Positions 60,258 through 64,000 of a DNA stretch of 64,000 nt are shown here, one piece after another (the first letter of the stretch is position 1; every line of letters begins with the position of its first letter). The stretch comes from Jaenimonas drosophilae (Eukaryota; Euglenozoa; Kinetoplastea; Trypanosomatida; Trypanosomatidae). The notes under the pieces are model-generated. The model saw only the letters and a program-made list of their open reading frames with translations. It was not told where the DNA came from and did no database searches. Both the position numbers and the translations under genes were made by a program. The stretch spans positions 1-64,000 of the forward strand of contig JASAON010001586.1 of assembly GCA_030849065.1 (NCBI GenBank), read 5' to 3'.

Positions 60258-61193
60258 TCACCGCGGAAGGTCATTAAACCACGGGTGCTGGAGTGCTTCC
60301 TTTGCGGATATGCGCTCAGCGGGATTGCACACAAGCAACTTGCTAAGCAAGTCAATTGCTCCGGCATCTAGTTGAGGAAAAACTCTGCTTAGTGGCTTTC
60401 CCGACCACTTTGGAAATACATCACGATAATCCTGAAGGCTTGATACACCGGGCCACGATCCAGGAGAATCCATAGGCGTCCCAAGCATCTGGAAAATCTC
60501 ATATAGTTGGCCAATTTCGCTGTCACCATGGAACAAAACTTTGCCCTGAGCAAGCTCCGCAAAAATGCAGCCAACACTCCAAATATCCACGGCTGGAGTG
60601 TAATGACGCCCACCAAGAAGAATCTCAGGGGCACGATACCACAGTGTAACAACCTCGTGGGTGTACGTGTGCATTGGAATCATGAAAGCACGCGCCAACC
60701 CGAAGTCAGCCAGCTTCAACACGTTATTCCGAGTGAGCAAGATATTCGCAGGCTTCAGATCGCGATGGATGATACGATGACGATGACAGAAAAAAAGGGC
60801 ATCAAGCAGCTGATAAATTAGTGCTTTCAGCTCCATTCCTGAAAAAGAGCCGCCCCGACTTTGAAGAGCCTTCTTTAGATCCTGGTCAACATACTCAAAG
60901 ATGAGGTACAGCTTACCTTCAGAGCATATAACATCGAGAAGATTTACAATGTTGGGGTGGTGCACCTCCTGAAGAATTGAAACTTCTCGAAGTGCTGTTT
61001 GGGGCATTCCATCTTCGTTTCGATCGAGGCGGACTTTTTTCATTGCAACAACTCGTCCGTCAGTTTGATCAACTGCACGGTAAACAATGCCGTAGGTACC
61101 TTCACCCAACACATCCAGTCGACTATACCGCTCAATACTTTCGCGAGCCGCACTCGACATTGGTCGGGACAAAGTTGGCGCAACTGCAGTCAT
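60258..61193 (-). CDS. CRK3: Cyclin-dependent kinase CRK3
   Basis: This 311-residue kinase is the same length as Leishmania CRK3, the functional CDK1 of trypanosomatids that drives G1/S and G2/M with several cyclins. Marks are GEGTYG (30-35), ATP lysine K52, the cyclin-binding helix PQTALRE (64-70, in place of PSTAIRE), HRD (143-145), DFG (163-165) and the activating Thr in TYTHEVVTLWYRAPE (T178). The Thr-Tyr pair of the glycine loop (T33, Y34) targeted by Wee1-type kinases is kept. A short N-terminal extension (1-22) precedes the kinase fold, as in CRK3. It starts at ATG 61193, with a good acceptor about 40 bases upstream. Confidence 0.93.
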   Translation of the reverse strand: MTAVAPTLSRPMSSAARESIERYSRLDVLGEGTYGIVYRAVDQTDGRVVAMKKVRLDRNEDGMPQTALREVSILQEVHHPNIVNLLDVICSEGKLYLIFEYVDQDLKKALQSRGGSFSGMELKALIYQLLDALFFCHRHRIIHRDLKPANILLTRNNVLKLADFGLARAFMIPMHTYTHEVVTLWYRAPEILLGGRHYTPAVDIWSVGCIFAELAQGKVLFHGDSEIGQLYEIFQMLGTPMDSPGSWPGVSSLQDYRDVFPKWSGKPLSRVFPQLDAGAIDLLSKLLVCNPAERISAKEALQHPWFNDLPR

Positions 61194-61231
61194 TGTTCAA
61201 CAGAAAGGCTCAAGGATAGTCTGCTAAACCA

Positions 61232-61245
61232 CTAGAGAAAAGTAA
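61232..61245 (-). promoter_or_regulatory. Putative trans-splice acceptor of CRK3
   Basis: On the minus strand TTACTTTTCTCTAG lies about 38 bases before the CRK3 ATG. Confidence 0.5.
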
Positions 61246-61369
61246 TAAATAGTGAAGAAGATAATAAGAGACACACCAGTGACAACAGAGAAAATCGTCA
61301 CAACAACGAGCACTTAGCCAATTGGCAGCATCAAAAATATCTGTTCAACGCTTTCTCAGTGAAGCGACC

Positions 61370-62233
61370 CTAACCATTTATGAGTCGCTCAATAGCAAAC
61401 GATATGTTGCCATGGGACTGTTGCAAAGCAGCAAGATTTGCATCTTCGTTTGGAAAGCCCATATCAAGCAGCTGCTGCAATTGTTCGCGATACAACTCAC
61501 GTGGATTTCCTTGAGGTGGTGCCATCCCTCCAAAGGGAGGCATTCCAAATGCGGACGGCGCAGCACCAAAATTGGTGGTGCCCCCAGCATTGGGTGCACG
61601 CGTGTTGTTCATGTTTCCACTCGCGGACATCATTAAGCGAAGCATCTCTGGATTTGCCATCATGTTCATCGTAAGCTGCACCATCTCTGGGGGCATATTT
61701 GCGAACTGTGGAGATGACTGCATGTACTGCAAAAACGCAGGATTTTGAGCCATCATTTGAATAAATTGTTGCATCTCTGGGGTTTGAAGTTGCTGCAACA
61801 TCTGTTCATTTGGTGCCCCGCCCATCCCCATCATTCCCATCATATCAGGAGTCATACCAGGCATTGTCCCAAAGCCCCCACCAGCATTACTGCCAGCCTG
61901 TTGAGTTCCTGTTGAGAGGAAACTGTATGGGTTTGCTGCTGGTTGTTGAGCTGGTGAAGGAGTGGGAGGCTGGGCGGAATCAGTTGGCGGTGGTGCGACA
62001 TCAACTTTCTTCTTACTGCGAACAATGTGCACAGTACTTCCAGATTCCATACCAACGGCAGAAAGAATGTCGCCATCCTTCAACACTTTTCCACGGAGAA
62101 CTACTCGTTGTTCATCAGAAGCAATTTCCACAACGTTTTCCGCCATTTTTTTGAGGTCGCTTACGGAAATGTCGAAACTGGACACATCCAGTGTCTTCTG
62201 TGTTCCATTAATAAGCTTGATCACAACACTCAT
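61370..62233 (-). CDS. Ubiquilin / Dsk2-type shuttle protein
   Basis: This 287-residue protein has the ubiquilin plan. A ubiquitin-like domain (about 1-75: IKLINGTQKTLDV, VVLRGKVLKDGDIL) binds the proteasome, a Met/Gln/Pro-rich STI1-like middle (about 125-205, with MLQQLQTPEMQQFIQMMAQNPAF) binds clients, and a C-terminal UBA domain (about 243-286: YREQLQQLLDMGFPNEDANL) binds ubiquitin. It delivers ubiquitylated proteins to the proteasome. It is shorter than human ubiquilins because it has fewer STI1 repeats. The start at ATG 62233 follows a T-rich acceptor. Confidence 0.93.
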   Translation of the reverse strand: MSVVIKLINGTQKTLDVSSFDISVSDLKKMAENVVEIASDEQRVVLRGKVLKDGDILSAVGMESGSTVHIVRSKKKVDVAPPPTDSAQPPTPSPAQQPAANPYSFLSTGTQQAGSNAGGGFGTMPGMTPDMMGMMGMGGAPNEQMLQQLQTPEMQQFIQMMAQNPAFLQYMQSSPQFANMPPEMVQLTMNMMANPEMLRLMMSASGNMNNTRAPNAGGTTNFGAAPSAFGMPPFGGMAPPQGNPRELYREQLQQLLDMGFPNEDANLAALQQSHGNISFAIERLING

Positions 62234-62243
62234 TCCTTACTGC

Positions 62244-62266
62244 CTTGAAAGTCAAAAAAAAGAAGA
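62244..62266 (-). promoter_or_regulatory. Putative trans-splice acceptor of the ubiquilin gene
   Basis: On the minus strand CTTCTTTTTTTTGACTTTCAAG ends 10 bases before the ATG. Confidence 0.55.
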
Positions 62267-62420
62267 ATTTCTGTAAGGTCAGTCGACAACAGATGAAATA
62301 ATCTAGTTGAGTAGATTAGAATCAAGAGAAAAGAGAATATTCAGATTCACGACAAAAATTCAATGTCCACTGATATTTCCACACCAGCAGAAAAATAATA
62401 AAGAATTTGCTGTTTTGCAA

Positions 62421-63035
62421 TCACTGTAGCTGAATCTCCTTCATAATGGTGTTGTAGAAAAAAGTATGCATAAAAGCAATATCCTCAGAGGACGTGTATT
62501 TTTCGCACCCGTTAACACGGGGGCACCCAAATAGAACGGATTCGAAAACTCGAAGGAAAAACTCGCAGGGTTCATTTGGAAGAACACCTTTGACACATGA
62601 TATGCAGCTACGCATAGACATCAGCCCAGCCGATTTGCCGTAACTGTGACCCAGCACTTCCCGAATGGCCCTCAGCATGGCTAGGCACTCTGCTCGAGTA
62701 TCTCTTGAGTTTGAAACAACGGCAGGAATCACTCGATCGTACTGAGGAGGATTCGTGATGCGATACCGCTGAACTTTGATACCATCGGAAATGATTTTTT
62801 CAATTTTGGGGCCTTTCTGGAGAAGATGAATGCCATCAAAGCGAATCTGACAGCGAGCCCGCAGTAACTGGCTATGTCTTCGACTATTTCCGTACAGAGC
62901 ATGACTAACTGTCAGGAAAAGGACCCCAATAGCAGATGCAAACGCTACAATTACCTTAACATAGGTAATTTTATCAGTAACCACTGTAGCTCCACTCTCG
63001 CCGCTAGAAGAAGAACTATCGAAGATATACGACAT
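62421..63035 (-). CDS. Hypothetical single-pass membrane protein
   Basis: A protein of 204 residues with a Ser-rich N-terminus, one membrane segment (about 25-45: KVIVAFASAIGVLFLTVSHAL) and a roughly 155-residue globular part containing ECLAMLRAIREVLGHSYGK and EFFLRVFESVLFG. I do not recognise the family. The frame runs on to 63470, but that extension enters the poor-quality contig end. An acceptor (TGTACTTTAG) lies 5 bases before the ATG at 63035, so the gene is complete. Confidence 0.72.
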   Translation of the reverse strand: MSYIFDSSSSSGESGATVVTDKITYVKVIVAFASAIGVLFLTVSHALYGNSRRHSQLLRARCQIRFDGIHLLQKGPKIEKIISDGIKVQRYRITNPPQYDRVIPAVVSNSRDTRAECLAMLRAIREVLGHSYGKSAGLMSMRSCISCVKGVLPNEPCEFFLRVFESVLFGCPRVNGCEKYTSSEDIAFMHTFFYNTIMKEIQLQ

Positions 63036-64000
63036 TCTCACTAAAGTACAACGGTGGGAGCGAAATGAGGTCGTCTTGGAAGCCCACCGCCGGGACAGAG
63101 AGGCAGGAATTCCCACAATGCGCGAATATATTGTTCCAGTGGATTCCGCAAAAGCATAGCGAAGGTTGGCATCGCCGGGAAACACTACCCGCACCAACCC
63201 AGGGAATTGGAGAACATTTGGCGGGGGGGGTGACCCGCTGGACAACCAGAAGCAAGCCACCACAGCCAACCACGCGCGCGCCCCCCCCCCCACCCCCAGG
63301 CACAGGACAAAGCGCGCCAAAGAAACCAACCCCCCCCCCCCCCCCCGCCAATCCGGATGGCGGGCCAACCCACCGTGCACGGCACGCGACCAAAACACGC
63401 GCCGACCACTTTTTGCCCACCAGCACCCCGCGCGGCAGAAACGGCAAACGCGCTCGGGCCCCAATCCCACAACAAAAAATTTTTTAAAAGGCGGGGCAAA
63501 AACGCATGCGCCACCGCGCCGCGCTCAAAAAAAGTGGCGCCGGCAAAAAAACGCCCGGGCCCACGGGGTCGGGCTTTGGGGAACCATTCCAAGGGGGGGG
63601 CGGCAATTCGGAGGCAGCGAACGGGGGTGCCACCGAGAAAGCCCCCCCCCCATCGCAAACGGGCTTTGGAGGGGGAAAGCCCCCGGGGCCCCCGCAGGCG
63701 CGGCCCACCCCCCAACCGCCGCCGAGAATGGATGCGCGCGCGTGGCGGGAATTCGCCGTGCCGCGGCCCCCATGCCCCCGGGGGCCGCCGCCGGAAGGGG
63801 GGGGGCCCCCCCCCCACCCTGGAGAATTTGCCGGGGGGATTCCTGTCCGCGACGGGGCCCCGCCAGCACAAACACAACACCCAGCGATTGCCCCGGCGCA
63901 CGGGGTGGCGCAAGGCATAATTGATTTGTTTGTTTCGGGGCGTGCGGCGGATGTCCGTTGGGAATTCCTTCCCTGGATAACATTTGCCGCGCCACGGCGG
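63036..64000. other. Contig end, homopolymer-rich and probably low quality
   Basis: Sequence up to about 63180 looks normal. From there, long C and G runs (such as 63281-63291 and 63331-63346) and strongly biased composition break with the rest of the window. Open frames here on both strands are artefacts of the composition. It may be uncorrected read end or chimeric sequence. Confidence 0.6.

Noticed and set aside
63166..63924. Long plus-strand and minus-strand frames at the contig end
   Set aside because: They are produced by G/C homopolymers in probably low-quality sequence.

Overview
This window reads as nuclear DNA of a kinetoplastid protist, most likely a trypanosomatid whose genus I cannot name. 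All 23 firmly supported protein genes lie on the minus strand, none shows an intron, and many are preceded by a long pyrimidine tract followed by AG, the acceptor signal for spliced-leader trans-splicing. Two adjacent genes resemble the RNA-editing complex proteins KREPA4 and KREPA6, which are known only from kinetoplastids. The window is a piece of one polycistronic unit transcribed from high to low coordinates.

In transcription order: a small membrane protein (62.4-63.0 kb); a ubiquilin; the cyclin-dependent kinase CRK3; a coiled-coil protein; mitochondrial EF-G; a CAP-Gly plus Sec14-type protein; an eIF4E (EIF4E5-like); a divergent ubiquitin-like/eS31 fusion; a J-protein; ATP synthase epsilon; a DUF3592-like membrane protein; RNase H2 subunit A; a secreted cysteine-rich protein; a nucleotide-sugar-type transporter; a basic hypothetical protein; KREPA4; KREPA6; CFAP410; a MAPK15/ERK8-type kinase; two related CCCH zinc-finger proteins (ZC3H31/ZC3H32-like) about 3.3 kb apart; a giant ubiquitin-like protein; a giant TPR-J co-chaperone; a proline-rich CxxC protein; a disordered acidic-tail protein; a CDF zinc transporter; a coiled-coil protein; and the TFIIH subunit Tfb2/p52. 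From memory, the order CRK3, EF-G, EIF4E5, ATP synthase epsilon, RNase H2A, KREPA4, KREPA6, kinase, ZC3H31, ZC3H32 matches a stretch of T. brucei chromosome 10. This is recall and should be checked.

The genes are mixed housekeeping functions, as usual in kinetoplastid polycistrons. They cover translation, mitochondrial RNA editing and respiration, cilium biology, cell cycle, ubiquitin and chaperone pathways, and mRNA regulation. Intergenic spacers are unusually long in the left half (3.3 kb, 1.8 kb, 7.4 kb and others) and rich in microsatellites and purine or pyrimidine runs. Most hold nothing I can name. The 631-base spacer between the eIF4E and eS31 genes holds a GC-rich block with several nested hairpins, a candidate structured RNA. 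The last 800 bases (from about 63.2 kb) are homopolymer-rich and look like a poor-quality contig end.
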